Shown: positions 25,647-34,296, counted from the stretch's first letter. The stretch: DNA of 64,000 bases from an uncultured Christensenella sp. (GCA_910579205.1 CAJTTD010000001.1:62001-126000); one strand, 5' to 3'. Notes: generated from the letters alone by a model not told the origin. Numbers and translations: made by a program.

Positions 25647-25675
25647 ATTTTAGCATATAGCCATATCTTTGTCAA
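25647..25675 (-). promoter_or_regulatory. Sigma-A promoter of hrcA-grpE-dnaK-dnaJ
   Basis: Minus-strand consensus TTGACA (25670-25675), exactly 17 bases, TAAAAT (25647-25652), directly before CIRCE. Confidence 0.9.
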
Positions 25676-25786
25676 TTGTTTTTAACAGCAATTAAAGAAA
25701 ATATTTATCATCTTTTCCAAAATATGTATACCGCAATATTCGATCGCACTATATATAGATAAAGTTATACTGTTATATAACGCGTA

Positions 25787-26368
25787 TTAGTTTGTATTTA
25801 TCGGCACGTAAATACAAAGTTCCGTGCCTTTGTCTATCACAACGCTCCGCTTGGGCGATGAAACGACTTGGTGTATCATATACACATCGCCCATCGAACC
25901 GAACACATTGTAACACAGCGGCATGAACACCAAAGGAAAATACAACGGCGGCAAAAAAACGCATGCGGGGATCAATAATATGCAGTAAAAAATCAAAGGC
26001 AACGACGCCACAAAAAAATACTTACTTTTGCTAAATATAATATCGTCCGAACCGCACGACGCGACAAACTTACCGAACTTGATCTTGGGTTTACGCGCGG
26101 TAGTTAGGACAATGCCCGCCGCATGGGTCAGCTCGTGAAGATAAATATATACGACGCACAATACAAAGCCGCAAAAAGAGTATACGAAATACATCCCGCC
26201 GGGCGCGCCTAACATACGCAAACAGTAGTTCAATACCAGCCCTATAGCGCAACTTCCAATAACGGAAAGCAGAGCCGCAACGTTTAACGCGTCGATCAAC
26301 TTGCGCTTAGATGAAATAAGATCCATCTGCGTAATAAGTTTGTAATTATTCAAATCGATTTGCTTCAT
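25787..26368 (-). CDS. Putative membrane zinc metalloprotease (DUF3267-like)
   Basis: A 193-residue protein with about four hydrophobic segments (about 28-50, 58-77, 110-150) and the zincin motif HELTH at 78-82 at the end of the second helix, the arrangement of DUF3267 putative membrane peptidases. A third metal ligand is not obvious. The ATG at 26368 was chosen because the upstream extension is unlike the family. It lies 97 bases after hemW, so co-transcription with lepA-hemW is possible but not certain. The substrate is unknown. Confidence 0.65.
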   Translation of the reverse strand: MKQIDLNNYKLITQMDLISSKRKLIDALNVAALLSVIGSCAIGLVLNYCLRMLGAPGGMYFVYSFCGFVLCVVYIYLHELTHAAGIVLTTARKPKIKFGKFVASCGSDDIIFSKSKYFFVASLPLIFYCILLIPACVFLPPLYFPLVFMPLCYNVFGSMGDVYMIHQVVSSPKRSVVIDKGTELCIYVPINTN

Positions 26369-26465
26369 TTTACACCAAATATACACAAGACACAATGCCG
26401 ATACGTTTAGCATGTAACAGCATTATTCTTTTGTAATATAACACATATTAATGATCAACGCAAGC

Positions 26466-27590
26466 CTATTCCATCAATTCTTCTATTATACCGTTCATTA
26501 CAAACATCTTATCGGGCGAAATACGAACGCTGTTTTCATCCGCTTTTATAAGATACCCGCCCCTCAGTCGGTCGAGCGTACCTTTATTTTGCCGCTCGAA
26601 CCGATACCCGAATCGCGCATAGAAATCGTCCAAATTTATTCCGCTTTCGGTGCGCAGTCGCAACATCACATATTCGTTGTATCTATCCTTTTCAGTAAGC
26701 GCCGTGATGCAAGCGTTAGCACCGTTTATGTAATCGGATATATTATCGGTATTGGCGCGCCGAATACTTTTGCCGTCGTAACCATGAGCCGCCGCACCAA
26801 AACCCAAATAAGGCTCGCATCGCCAATATTTACAATTATGTTTGCTTATCATTCCGTTGCGCGCAAAATTACTTACTTCGTACCGACAAAAACCGTGTTC
26901 GCTTAAAGCGGAACATGCAATATCGTACATTTCGGCCACGCGATCGTCGTCTGTCGTGTACCCGCTTTTACAAAGCGGTGTGCCGTCCTCGACGGACATC
27001 GCATACACCGAAGCATGCGTGCAATACTCAGAAATTATATCCGCTGCGGTCTCGATATCTTCCGGTGTCTGACTCGGTAAACCGAGTATAATGTCGGTAG
27101 AAAAATTGGTAAAACGCTTTACAACAAGCCCTGCAGCGCGTTTAAAATCCGATACGCCGTGTACTCGCCCCGCTTGTTTGAGAACGTCGTCGCACGCAGA
27201 TTGCAAGCCCATGCTCACTCTGTTTACGCCGCAATCGACGCACTCGTCTAAAAAACGCTCGGTACAACTTTCGGGATTGATCTCTACGGTTATTTCCGCA
27301 TCGGAAGTAATGGAAAACGAATTGCCGAGCGCAGAAAAAATTTCGGGCAATGCCCCGCCGTACAAACAAGACGGTGTGCCACCGCCGATATACACTGTAT
27401 CTGCAAATAAACCGCTTCCGCGATACTCGGTTATCTCTTTTACCACTCTGTTCACATAAGCACACTGCAACGACATATCCGTAGTGGAAACAAACGCGCA
27501 ATACTTGCATTTCGCCTTACAAAACGGTATGTGAACGTATACTCCGACAGCCGTGCCGCGTTCGACCGTCAAAATATCCGACGCGCTCAT
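26466..27590 (-). CDS. hemW: Radical SAM heme chaperone HemW (coproporphyrinogen dehydrogenase-like)
   Basis: A 374-residue radical SAM protein with the CX3CX2C cluster motif in VHIPFCKAKCKYCAF (about 19-33), IGGGTPSCL, and the C-terminal HemN-like domain. HemW proteins bind heme and hand it to targets; most were formerly called oxygen-independent HemN but lack that activity. The lepA-hemW pairing is widely conserved. Start overlaps lepA by 4 bases (ATGA). Confidence 0.92.
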   Translation of the reverse strand: MSASDILTVERGTAVGVYVHIPFCKAKCKYCAFVSTTDMSLQCAYVNRVVKEITEYRGSGLFADTVYIGGGTPSCLYGGALPEIFSALGNSFSITSDAEITVEINPESCTERFLDECVDCGVNRVSMGLQSACDDVLKQAGRVHGVSDFKRAAGLVVKRFTNFSTDIILGLPSQTPEDIETAADIISEYCTHASVYAMSVEDGTPLCKSGYTTDDDRVAEMYDIACSALSEHGFCRYEVSNFARNGMISKHNCKYWRCEPYLGFGAAAHGYDGKSIRRANTDNISDYINGANACITALTEKDRYNEYVMLRLRTESGINLDDFYARFGYRFERQNKGTLDRLRGGYLIKADENSVRISPDKMFVMNGIIEELME

Positions 27591-29392
27591 TTTTTGTCGC
27601 CGTCCAGTTTAAGAACAGACATAAACGCTTCGGACGGTATTTCGACAGTGCCGAACTGTCGCATACGTTTTTTACCTTCTTTCTGCTTTTCAAGCAGTTT
27701 TTTCTTACGCGTAACGTCGCCACCGTAACATTTTGCCAATACGTCTTTGCGCAACGCTTTGATAGTCTCTCTCGCTATCACTTTGCCGCCGATCGCCGCT
27801 TGAATGGGTATCTCGAAAAGTTTGCGCGGTATAACATCCTTTAGTTTTTCCGCCATCGCTCTTCCGCGCGAATAAGCTTTTTCGCGATGTGCTATAATGC
27901 TCAACGCGTCGCAAACGTCGCCGTTCAACAGTATATCGAGTTTAACAAGATCGCTTTGTCTGTATCCGGCTTGCTCGTAATCGAAGCTCGCATACCCGCG
28001 CGAACGGCTTTTAAGCCCGTCGAAAAAGTCGTAAACTATTTCATTCAACGGCATCGTATAAGTGAGCAATACTCGAGTTTTTTCGATGTAAGTCATGTCG
28101 ATGAATTCGCCGCGCTTGTCTTTGCAAAGATCCATGATAGGACCTATGTATTCGGGCGGCGTGTAGATAGACGCTTTGACTACGGGCTCTTCCATATATT
28201 CTATCTCCGCCATTGGCGGCAGATTGGACGGATTGGTAACCTCTACCATGCCTTTTTCCGTATACACTTTGTAGACAACGCCCGGGGCTGTGGTAATGAT
28301 ATCGAAATCGAATTCGCGTTCTATGCGCTCTTCGATGATCTCCATGTGTAACAAGCCCAAAAATCCGCATCTGAATCCGAATCCCAAGGCATTGGACGTT
28401 TCAGGCTCGTAAAAAAGCGAAGCGTCGTTAAGCTTTAAACGCTCCAGTGCGTCTTTAAGATCGCCGTATCGCGACCCGTCCGTCGGATAAATACCGCAGT
28501 ACACCACAGGCTTGACTTTTTTGTATCCGGGGCAAGGTTGCGCCGTAGGTGCGTCGGCATGCGTGATAGTGTCGCCCGGCGCAGTATCGGCAATAGACTT
28601 TATGGACGCGCAAAGATAACCGACGTCTCCCGCCGAAAGGTTTTCCGTAGCTACCGCTTTCGGCTGAAATACGCCTACCTCTGTTACGTCGTAACACTTG
28701 CCGTTAGACATCATCGTTATTCTGTCGCCGACTTTTACTTTTCCGTCAACTATCCGCACAAGACAGACAGCGCCTTTATAGTTATCGTAATACGAATCGA
28801 AAATAAGCGCTTTTAACGGAGCTGAAACATCGCCCTTGGGCGGCGGAACTTTTTCGGCTATTGCTCGTAAAACGTCGTCTATATTCAGTCCTTCTTTAGC
28901 AGATATACACGACGCATCGTCCGCGGGCAGACCTACTATGTCCTCTATTTCTTTTTTGACTTCTTCCGGTCTCGCTGCGGGCAGATCTATTTTGTTTATC
29001 ACGGGAACAATTTCGAGATCGTTATCCAGTGCGAGATAAACGTTCGCCAAGGTTTGAGCCTCGACGCCTTGCGCCGCGTCAACTACCAAAACAGCGCCTT
29101 CGCATGCAGCGAGCGAGCGCGATACTTCGTAAGTAAAGTCCACATGCCCGGGCGTATCTATAAGATTAAACGTATACCGCTCGCCGTTATGATCGTAAAA
29201 CATTCTCACGGGCGTTAGCTTTATCGTTATTCCGCGTTCGCGTTCTATATCCATGCTGTCGAGCATTTGATCAGTAAGCTCGCGCTTGGTCAAAGTCGCA
29301 GTGCTTTCCATGAGCCTGTCCGCAAGCGTGGATTTGCCGTGATCTATGTGCGCGATTATGCAAAAATTACGTATGTTGCTTTGCTTATCCAT
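27587..29392 (-). CDS. lepA: Elongation factor 4 (LepA), ribosomal back-translocase GTPase
   Basis: A 601-residue translational GTPase with G1 AHIDHGKST, G3 DTPGHVDF, G4 NKID, and the LepA-specific C-terminal domain ending with KKKLLEKQKEGKKRMRQFG-type sequence. It affects translation under stress and initiation. The ATG at 29392 gives the standard LepA opening (IRNFCIIAHIDHG). No Shine-Dalgarno sequence precedes it; a TATAAT box ends 6 bases upstream, so the mRNA may be leaderless. Confidence 0.97.
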   Translation of the reverse strand: MDKQSNIRNFCIIAHIDHGKSTLADRLMESTATLTKRELTDQMLDSMDIERERGITIKLTPVRMFYDHNGERYTFNLIDTPGHVDFTYEVSRSLAACEGAVLVVDAAQGVEAQTLANVYLALDNDLEIVPVINKIDLPAARPEEVKKEIEDIVGLPADDASCISAKEGLNIDDVLRAIAEKVPPPKGDVSAPLKALIFDSYYDNYKGAVCLVRIVDGKVKVGDRITMMSNGKCYDVTEVGVFQPKAVATENLSAGDVGYLCASIKSIADTAPGDTITHADAPTAQPCPGYKKVKPVVYCGIYPTDGSRYGDLKDALERLKLNDASLFYEPETSNALGFGFRCGFLGLLHMEIIEERIEREFDFDIITTAPGVVYKVYTEKGMVEVTNPSNLPPMAEIEYMEEPVVKASIYTPPEYIGPIMDLCKDKRGEFIDMTYIEKTRVLLTYTMPLNEIVYDFFDGLKSRSRGYASFDYEQAGYRQSDLVKLDILLNGDVCDALSIIAHREKAYSRGRAMAEKLKDVIPRKLFEIPIQAAIGGKVIARETIKALRKDVLAKCYGGDVTRKKKLLEKQKEGKKRMRQFGTVEIPSEAFMSVLKLDGDKK

Positions 29393-29398
29393 GACAGT

Positions 29399-29427
29399 AT
29401 TATATCATTAAGCCATTACAAAAGCAA
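29399..29427 (-). promoter_or_regulatory. Predicted promoter giving a leaderless lepA mRNA
   Basis: Minus-strand TATAAT (29399-29404) with TTGCTT 17 bases upstream (29422-29427). Only 6 bases lie between the -10 box and the lepA ATG, so transcription would begin at or beside the A of the start codon. Confidence 0.55.
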
Positions 29428-29618
29428 GCTTTTAAATGCGAGACTTGTTACCGCAATAACGACTTGCCAAATAGATATGAGACGGCTTTTTTTCGTCAAT
29501 GATATCATATACTCGTAATAAAACAATGTACGATAGCGATTTCTGCAAGCAAAATAGCGATTATATTCGTCAAATACGGTTAATTTTGTCAAAAATCGTT
29601 AAAAACGACTTAAATCGA

Positions 29619-29647
29619 TTGTAAAATAAAATAAAAGATGTTATAAT
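29619..29647 (+). promoter_or_regulatory. Sigma-A-type promoter of the GDPD-GtrA genes
   Basis: TTGTAA (29619-29624), 17-base spacer, TATAAT (29642-29647) on the plus strand, 28 bases before the ATG. Just upstream, TCGTT-AAA-AACGA (about 29596-29608) is a perfect inverted repeat that might be an operator. Confidence 0.65.
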
Positions 29648-29675
29648 CATTACGAATACATTAAAGGTTCATTTC

Positions 29676-30425
29676 ATGGAAATTAAAAAATCATGGGTCG
29701 TTAACACGCCTATTTCGCACCGCGGTCTGCATAATTTCGAATTTCCCGAAAATTCATTGCCCGCGTTTAAAAATTCGGTCGATCACGGCTTTGCAATAGA
29801 ACTCGACGTCAGAATAATCGACGATCACACGATCGTTGTTTTTCATGACGATAAATTGAGCCGCATGACCGATTGCGACGGTTATGTGTCGAATTTGAAA
29901 TCGTCCGACCTTAAAGATATAAAACTGCAAAAAACAGAGTACGGTATTCCAACATTCGAGCAAGTGCTTGAAACGGTAAACGGACAAGTACCTATTTTGA
30001 TAGAGCTTAAAAAAGCGGAAAAATCTTTCGCACTGGAAGAAAAGCTTCTCGACATGCTCAAGTCATACAGCGGAGATTATGCCGTAGAATCGTTCGATCC
30101 GTTTTCCATGGAATATTTCTATAATTACGCGCCGCAAATTTTGCGCGGACAACTATCCACATATTTCCGCCGCACCGATTCCGACACATCGAGAAGAGAT
30201 CGCGCGCGCATGAAAAAACTTAAATTCAACGACTACTCCCACCCCGATTTTATAGCGTACAACGTAGCCAATCTCCCCAACAAGTACGTGCGCAACGCGG
30301 GTCTGCCCGTAATAGCTTGGACCATAAAAAGCGAACTGCAACTGCAAAAAGCAGCGGGATTGTGCGATAACTATATTTTTGAAGGATTTATTCCGCAACC
30401 TCTTACGGACACGGAAAATATTTGA
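29676..30425 (+). CDS. Glycerophosphodiester phosphodiesterase
   Basis: A 249-residue cytoplasmic GDPD-family TIM barrel. The catalytic start has SHRGLHNFEFPENSLPAF (active-site His and Asn-Glu metal region), followed by ELDVRIIDD and VVFHDDKLSRMT with the second catalytic His. Members hydrolyse glycerophosphodiesters to glycerol-3-phosphate and an alcohol. No signal peptide is visible. AAAGG precedes the ATG. It is one of only two plus-strand genes and is directly followed by a GtrA-family gene, suggesting a link to surface-lipid or teichoic polymer metabolism (inference). Confidence 0.88.
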   Translation: MEIKKSWVVNTPISHRGLHNFEFPENSLPAFKNSVDHGFAIELDVRIIDDHTIVVFHDDKLSRMTDCDGYVSNLKSSDLKDIKLQKTEYGIPTFEQVLETVNGQVPILIELKKAEKSFALEEKLLDMLKSYSGDYAVESFDPFSMEYFYNYAPQILRGQLSTYFRRTDSDTSRRDRARMKKLKFNDYSHPDFIAYNVANLPNKYVRNAGLPVIAWTIKSELQLQKAAGLCDNYIFEGFIPQPLTDTENI

Positions 30426-30437
30426 TTTGTGCCGCAA

Positions 30438-30956
30438 ATGAAGATCAAGTTTTTTAAAAACAAACAGACCGCTTTGGAGTTTTTAAAGTCGATCGCCGTC
30501 GGATTATTTTCCAATGCGGTCGATTTTTTATTGACCGCGGTATTTTTGTACGCTTACGGGCACGAATATTATAACGGATTTATAGGCGTGTTCACGGGAT
30601 CTACCATAGAAGGCATTACCTATCACCCTCCGTCGTCGATCTATATTACAGCGACTGTAATAGGCTTTATATCGGCAATACTGTTAAACTACTTTCTCTC
30701 ATCGATTTTCGTATATAAATACGGCAACGTAGGCAAAAACAAGCTCGGTTTCGTTAAATTTATAATATTTTCCGCAATAGGTCTGGGGTTGACATCATTA
30801 TTCAGTTGGCTGGGATACGACGTACTCGGTTGCAATCTGTGGCTGACCAAGCTCGTGATACAGTTTATAGTGTTCATGTATAACTTTATCACAAGGAAAT
30901 TGTTCATATTTAATGTAAACCTTATCCGAGACGACGAAAACACCATAAACCTTTGA
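30438..30956 (+). CDS. GtrA-family membrane protein
   Basis: A 172-residue protein with four hydrophobic segments (about 18-38, 62-85, 100-120, 130-150) and GtrA hallmarks: SIAVGLFSNAVDFLLTAV at the first helix and a C-terminal NFITRKLFIF. GtrA proteins are thought to flip lipid-linked sugars or support glycosyl modification of surface polymers. An in-frame GTG at 30429 is an alternative start. The gene follows the GDPD by a few bases and ends just before a bidirectional terminator. Confidence 0.82.
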   Translation: MKIKFFKNKQTALEFLKSIAVGLFSNAVDFLLTAVFLYAYGHEYYNGFIGVFTGSTIEGITYHPPSSIYITATVIGFISAILLNYFLSSIFVYKYGNVGKNKLGFVKFIIFSAIGLGLTSLFSWLGYDVLGCNLWLTKLVIQFIVFMYNFITRKLFIFNVNLIRDDENTINL

Positions 30957-30962
30957 CGCAAA

Positions 30963-30988
30963 AAATCGACGTATATCTACGTCGATTT
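30963..30988. terminator. Bidirectional Rho-independent terminator
   Basis: A perfect 11-pair stem AAATCGACGTA-TATC-TACGTCGATTT between the convergent GtrA gene (plus) and the unknown gene at 31037 (minus). On the minus strand it is followed by a run of Ts; on the plus strand by AATTTTAATT. Confidence 0.85.
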
Positions 30989-31036
30989 AATTTTAATTGA
31001 ACATTTAATTACTTTGCTTGCAAGTTGACGGCAATG

Positions 31037-31801
31037 TCAATCGGCAAAGTGTTTTATATCGTATTCCAATTTCTTGTAAATTTCCAAAACGTTTTTTGAA
31101 GATTTAAAGAAATACGCAACAGCGTACTTTACCCCGAGAAACGATGATATAACATTTTCGTTATCTCGCGATTTTATACTGCGCATCAATCCGCTCAAGC
31201 ATGCGATATACTCTTCTCTGTCGATAACGTCGCCTATCATGCTTTCGCCAATCTCCATCAATGCGGCAACACAGTTTACAGCATCCAATTTGATATTATT
31301 TTTGAATTTACCGTTGGCGTTGTCATATGTTTCCGCCATTTTGTTTTCGGTTTCCGACGCACCGGGCGCGCCCACGGCAGCTTGCGCAAACATCGCTTTG
31401 CAATAAGTTTCAAACGGAACGATCACTTCAAGCAAAAAACGCGAAAACGATTCGTTGACCGATTCGCTGAAAAAGTACGCTTCCAAAAAATTCTTAAGCG
31501 GCATTTTTCCGCTGTCGATATCCAAAAGTATGCGAAATACCAATGCGACAGCCGTTTCCGCATCGTTAGGCACGGAAAACCCGTTTCCGCTGACGCATTC
31601 GGCAAATTCCGATTTGTAATCGAAGCCGTACAAAGCCGCACCGAACATAGAGTACAACTGTTTATTATCGGCGATAGCCTTTAGCAGTGCGGCGATCTTG
31701 TTTTCCGCTATGACATATTTACAATTACGAAGATCTTCGCAAGCGGCTAAAAATTCATCGCAACCGCTCGCCTTCATGCTCTCCAAAACTTCACGACGCA
31801 T
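31037..31801 (-). CDS. Protein of unknown function (254 residues)
   Basis: I do not recognise this protein. It is predicted mostly alpha-helical, soluble, without signal peptide or membrane helix. Two cysteine-containing stretches near the N-terminus (SGCDEFLAACEDLRNCKY) lack a metal-binding pattern. A low-complexity Ala/Gly/Glu linker lies around residues 140-165 (AAVGAPGASETENKM). GGGAG precedes the ATG by about 9 bases. It lies after the HPr-like gene and its terminator, so it may be expressed by read-through, and ends at a strong terminator. Codon use looks like that of neighbouring genes. Confidence 0.75.
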   Translation of the reverse strand: MRREVLESMKASGCDEFLAACEDLRNCKYVIAENKIAALLKAIADNKQLYSMFGAALYGFDYKSEFAECVSGNGFSVPNDAETAVALVFRILLDIDSGKMPLKNFLEAYFFSESVNESFSRFLLEVIVPFETYCKAMFAQAAVGAPGASETENKMAETYDNANGKFKNNIKLDAVNCVAALMEIGESMIGDVIDREEYIACLSGLMRSIKSRDNENVISSFLGVKYAVAYFFKSSKNVLEIYKKLEYDIKHFAD

Positions 31802-31834
31802 GATATGTAACTCCCGAAAAACCGCATTAAAATT

Positions 31835-31861
31835 AAGCGGCGAGAAAATACCCCGCCGCTT
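31835..31861 (-). terminator. Terminator after the HPr-like gene
   Basis: Minus-strand AAGCGGCG...CGCCGCTT (8 pairs, 11-base loop) followed by AATTTTAAT. The T-run is short, so read-through into the downstream gene is likely. Confidence 0.65.
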
Positions 31862-31878
31862 TTATCATACGACACCTA

Positions 31879-32109
31879 TTATTTCGCAACGAACTGATTG
31901 ATATCTTTTATCAACTCGTCGCAATTATCGTTGTATATCTCGCATACGATGGGTTTGGCAAGATCGAGCGAATATATTCCGAGCAACGATTTTGCGTCAA
32001 CTACATATCTGCCGTTATGTAGATCGACTTCGTAGGGATAACGCGAAACAGCATTTACAAAGTCTTTAACGCTGTCGATTGTGGGAAAATAAACTTTGAC
32101 CGATTTCAT
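31879..32109 (-). CDS. HPr-like protein lacking the phosphorylatable histidine
   Basis: A 76-residue protein with the fold pattern of the PTS carrier HPr. The regulatory region is recognisable as DAKSLLGIYSLDLAKPI (about 39-55), which in HPr carries Ser46. The GLHARPA active-site loop is replaced by PTIDSVKDFVN, so there is no His15 equivalent. It cannot carry a phosphoryl group in the normal way. A regulatory role like Crh in Bacillus, which also lacks His15, is possible. GGAGG lies 6 bases before the ATG. Confidence 0.75.
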   Translation of the reverse strand: MKSVKVYFPTIDSVKDFVNAVSRYPYEVDLHNGRYVVDAKSLLGIYSLDLAKPIVCEIYNDNCDELIKDINQFVAK

Positions 32110-32137
32110 AACGCCCTCCTATGGCCGTGTTTTGATT

Positions 32138-32166
32138 AGTTTATCATACATTAAAACATTTTGCAA
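32138..32166 (-). promoter_or_regulatory. Putative promoter of the HPr-like gene
   Basis: Minus-strand TTGCAA (32161-32166), 17-base spacer, TAAACT (32138-32143), about 30 bases before the start codon. Confidence 0.45.
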
Positions 32167-32198
32167 TAGTTTTACCGAAAATCTTTTATCGGCTGCCG

Positions 32199-33593
32199 CT
32201 ATTTGATGATATAAGCGTCGAGTTTTTTCGCGCTGTCGAGTTCTTTTAATTTTTCCTCGTAGCCCGCTCTGCCTATCATGGCAAACGTAGCCTTTTTGCC
32301 TTCTTCGACGCCGGGCTGATTAAAGGTATCGATATTGAGATACGCGCCGGCAAAAGCGGTCTCGTACATGAAGTACATTAAAAGCTCGCCCACCGTTTCC
32401 GCGGTTACTTCGGGCAGCGTAACGGTAAAGTTGGAGCGACCCGCTTTAGTAAGCGCAAACTCCGTCGCCTTGCGCTCTGCGTTTATCAGTTCGTTTAATG
32501 TGTGTCCTTTCAAAAAGTCTCCGATGTCCGCGCTCTCGTCGGCGGGGATATCTACGCGATCGCCGAACGAATCGACTGCGATAAACGTTACCACTTTATC
32601 GTAAGGACCTTCGGTATAAAGCTGTACTTGGCTGTGCTGGTCGGTAACGCCGAGCGATTTTGCGGGGGTTTGACCGCAGTTGACAGTTTTACCCGATTTG
32701 TCTACGGCTTTTCCCAACGATTCCGCCCATATCTGGCAGTAGAAGTCCGCCATAGTTCTTAACGAATCGGCATACGGCATCATGACCGAAATATTTTTAC
32801 CGTCTTTCATAGAAAGCGTTTGAAGATATGCGGTCATCAATGCGGGATTGGACTTAACGTCGGGACGCTCGCAAGCGGTGCGCATGGCACGCGCGCCGTA
32901 AAGCAAGCTCTCTATATCGACGCCCATAACGGCAAACGGCACAAGACCGACATTGGAAAGAACGGAAAATCTGCCGCCTACGCCCGCGGGAACGCCGAAT
33001 ATCTTGAATCCTTCCTTTTGAGCCACGGCGTACAATGCGCCCTTGCCTATCGTCGTAGTTACGAATATATGCTCTTTGGCGGCTTTTTCGCCCAAAGCTT
33101 TTTTGAGCGCGTTGTAAAGTATCAAGAACTGACTGAGCGTCTCGCTTGTTTCGCCCGATTTGGTTATTACGTTAAAATACGATGTTTTGATATCTATAAC
33201 GTCCAAAAGCGCACGCATTCTTTCGGGGTCTATATTGTCCTCGACGTACAGCTTAGGCGCTTTACGCATTTGCGCGGGAAGCTCGTTGTGGTGTAAATGC
33301 AAAAGCGCGTTGAATACGCATATCGGACCGAGAGCCGAACCGCCTATACCGAGCACGACGAAACTCGACGCTTTTTCGCGCACCGATTTTCCGAACGCAT
33401 TAAGTTCGTCTATCTCCGACTTCGATATCAACGGAGTGTCAGTCCATTCTTGCCAACCCTTACCGCTGTTGTCGATAACATCTTTAAACGCGGCGGTATG
33501 AAGTTTTTGCGCTTTGTCTATATCCGACTGTTTAATACCGTGAGAACCTATAGACGATTCCATCATGTTGTTATAGTCGAATTTGAGCTTCAT
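32199..33593 (-). CDS. pgi: Glucose-6-phosphate isomerase
   Basis: A 464-residue sugar isomerase interconverting glucose-6-phosphate and fructose-6-phosphate in glycolysis. Sugar-phosphate binding appears as VLGIGGSALGP and VITKSGETSETLSQF; GVGGRFSVLSNVGLVPFAVMGV and SLGVTDQHSQVQLYTEGP carry catalytic residues. The ATG at 33593 (MKLKFDYNN) is chosen because AAAGGAG lies 8 bases before it; an ATG at 33602 is too close to it. Own promoter at 33629-33657. Confidence 0.97.
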   Translation of the reverse strand: MKLKFDYNNMMESSIGSHGIKQSDIDKAQKLHTAAFKDVIDNSGKGWQEWTDTPLISKSEIDELNAFGKSVREKASSFVVLGIGGSALGPICVFNALLHLHHNELPAQMRKAPKLYVEDNIDPERMRALLDVIDIKTSYFNVITKSGETSETLSQFLILYNALKKALGEKAAKEHIFVTTTIGKGALYAVAQKEGFKIFGVPAGVGGRFSVLSNVGLVPFAVMGVDIESLLYGARAMRTACERPDVKSNPALMTAYLQTLSMKDGKNISVMMPYADSLRTMADFYCQIWAESLGKAVDKSGKTVNCGQTPAKSLGVTDQHSQVQLYTEGPYDKVVTFIAVDSFGDRVDIPADESADIGDFLKGHTLNELINAERKATEFALTKAGRSNFTVTLPEVTAETVGELLMYFMYETAFAGAYLNIDTFNQPGVEEGKKATFAMIGRAGYEEKLKELDSAKKLDAYIIK

Positions 33594-33628
33594 CTTTATC
33601 ATCTCCTTTCGGTTAAAATATATAATAT

Positions 33629-33657
33629 ATTATACAGCTACACACAAATAAATGCAA
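33629..33657 (-). promoter_or_regulatory. Sigma-A-type promoter of pgi
   Basis: Minus-strand TTGCAT (33652-33657), 17-base spacer, TATAAT (33629-33634). Confidence 0.7.
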
Positions 33658-33684
33658 GCATTGTGCGGTACAATTTTTACAACG

Positions 33685-33711
33685 AAAAACGCCGACATCA
33701 GTCGGCGTTTT
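33685..33711 (-). terminator. Rho-independent terminator after hpf
   Basis: Minus-strand AAAACGCCGAC-TGAT-GTCGGCGTTTTT, a strong GC-rich stem with T-run, 8 bases past the hpf stop. Confidence 0.9.
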
Positions 33712-33718
33712 ATATTTT

Positions 33719-34264
33719 TTAAACGACGGTCTCGATCAAACCGTAATTGCCGTCATGGCGAACATACAAAATATTGATCGAATTTGTGCCCTTATTCAAA
33801 AAGACGAAGAAGTTGTGTCCTACAAGCTCGAGCTCCTCTATGGCGTCGTCTATCGACATGGGACTGAGCGTATAGCACTTGGAACGGACGATAGTTTTTT
33901 CTTCCTGCTTCTCTTCGACGATGTCCGCATCCAACGATACATCCTTTATGCGGAACTTTTTGGTCTTGGACTCTATCTTTTTATGATGCCGTATGATCTG
34001 CTTTTCGAGTTTGGGCAAAGCGAGATCGATATTGGAATACATATTATCGCTCGTAACCTCCGCTCTCATGACCGCGCCGTCCAAAAGGATGGTCAACTCC
34101 ATGGTATAAAGATCGTCGGTATTGCGCGTGCTACCCTTTTTAAGTCCGACTTTGATACGCGTATCTTCGTCGAAAAACTTATCGAGCTTCTGCACCTTTT
34201 TGTCGATGACCGCTTTTAGCTTTTCGCTTGCGTCGTAGTTTTTGCATAAGAATTCTATCTTCAT
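33719..34264 (-). CDS. hpf: Ribosome hibernation promoting factor, long form
   Basis: A 181-residue long HPF. The N-terminal domain (1-100, MKIEFLCKNYDASEKLKAVIDKKVQKL-type beginning) binds the 30S decoding region, and the C-terminal dimerisation domain (about 125-181, with ELVGHNFFVFLNKGTNSINILYVRHDGNYGLI) joins two ribosomes into 100S particles. It preserves ribosomes in stationary phase or sporulation. GGAGG precedes the ATG, with a near-consensus promoter and a terminator of its own. Confidence 0.95.
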   Translation of the reverse strand: MKIEFLCKNYDASEKLKAVIDKKVQKLDKFFDEDTRIKVGLKKGSTRNTDDLYTMELTILLDGAVMRAEVTSDNMYSNIDLALPKLEKQIIRHHKKIESKTKKFRIKDVSLDADIVEEKQEEKTIVRSKCYTLSPMSIDDAIEELELVGHNFFVFLNKGTNSINILYVRHDGNYGLIETVV

Positions 34265-34296
34265 ATTTCCCTCCGATGTGTTTGAATTCTGAGTAT

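Noticed and set aside
25644..25660. Inverted repeat TGCTAAA-N4-TTTAGCA over the -10 box of hrcA
   Set aside because: It arises from the -10 box next to the first CIRCE half-site; the half-sites face the wrong way for a second CIRCE.
29571..29600. Two GTCAAA motifs as a CtsR box
   Set aside because: They are about 15 bases apart rather than the 3 bases CtsR needs.
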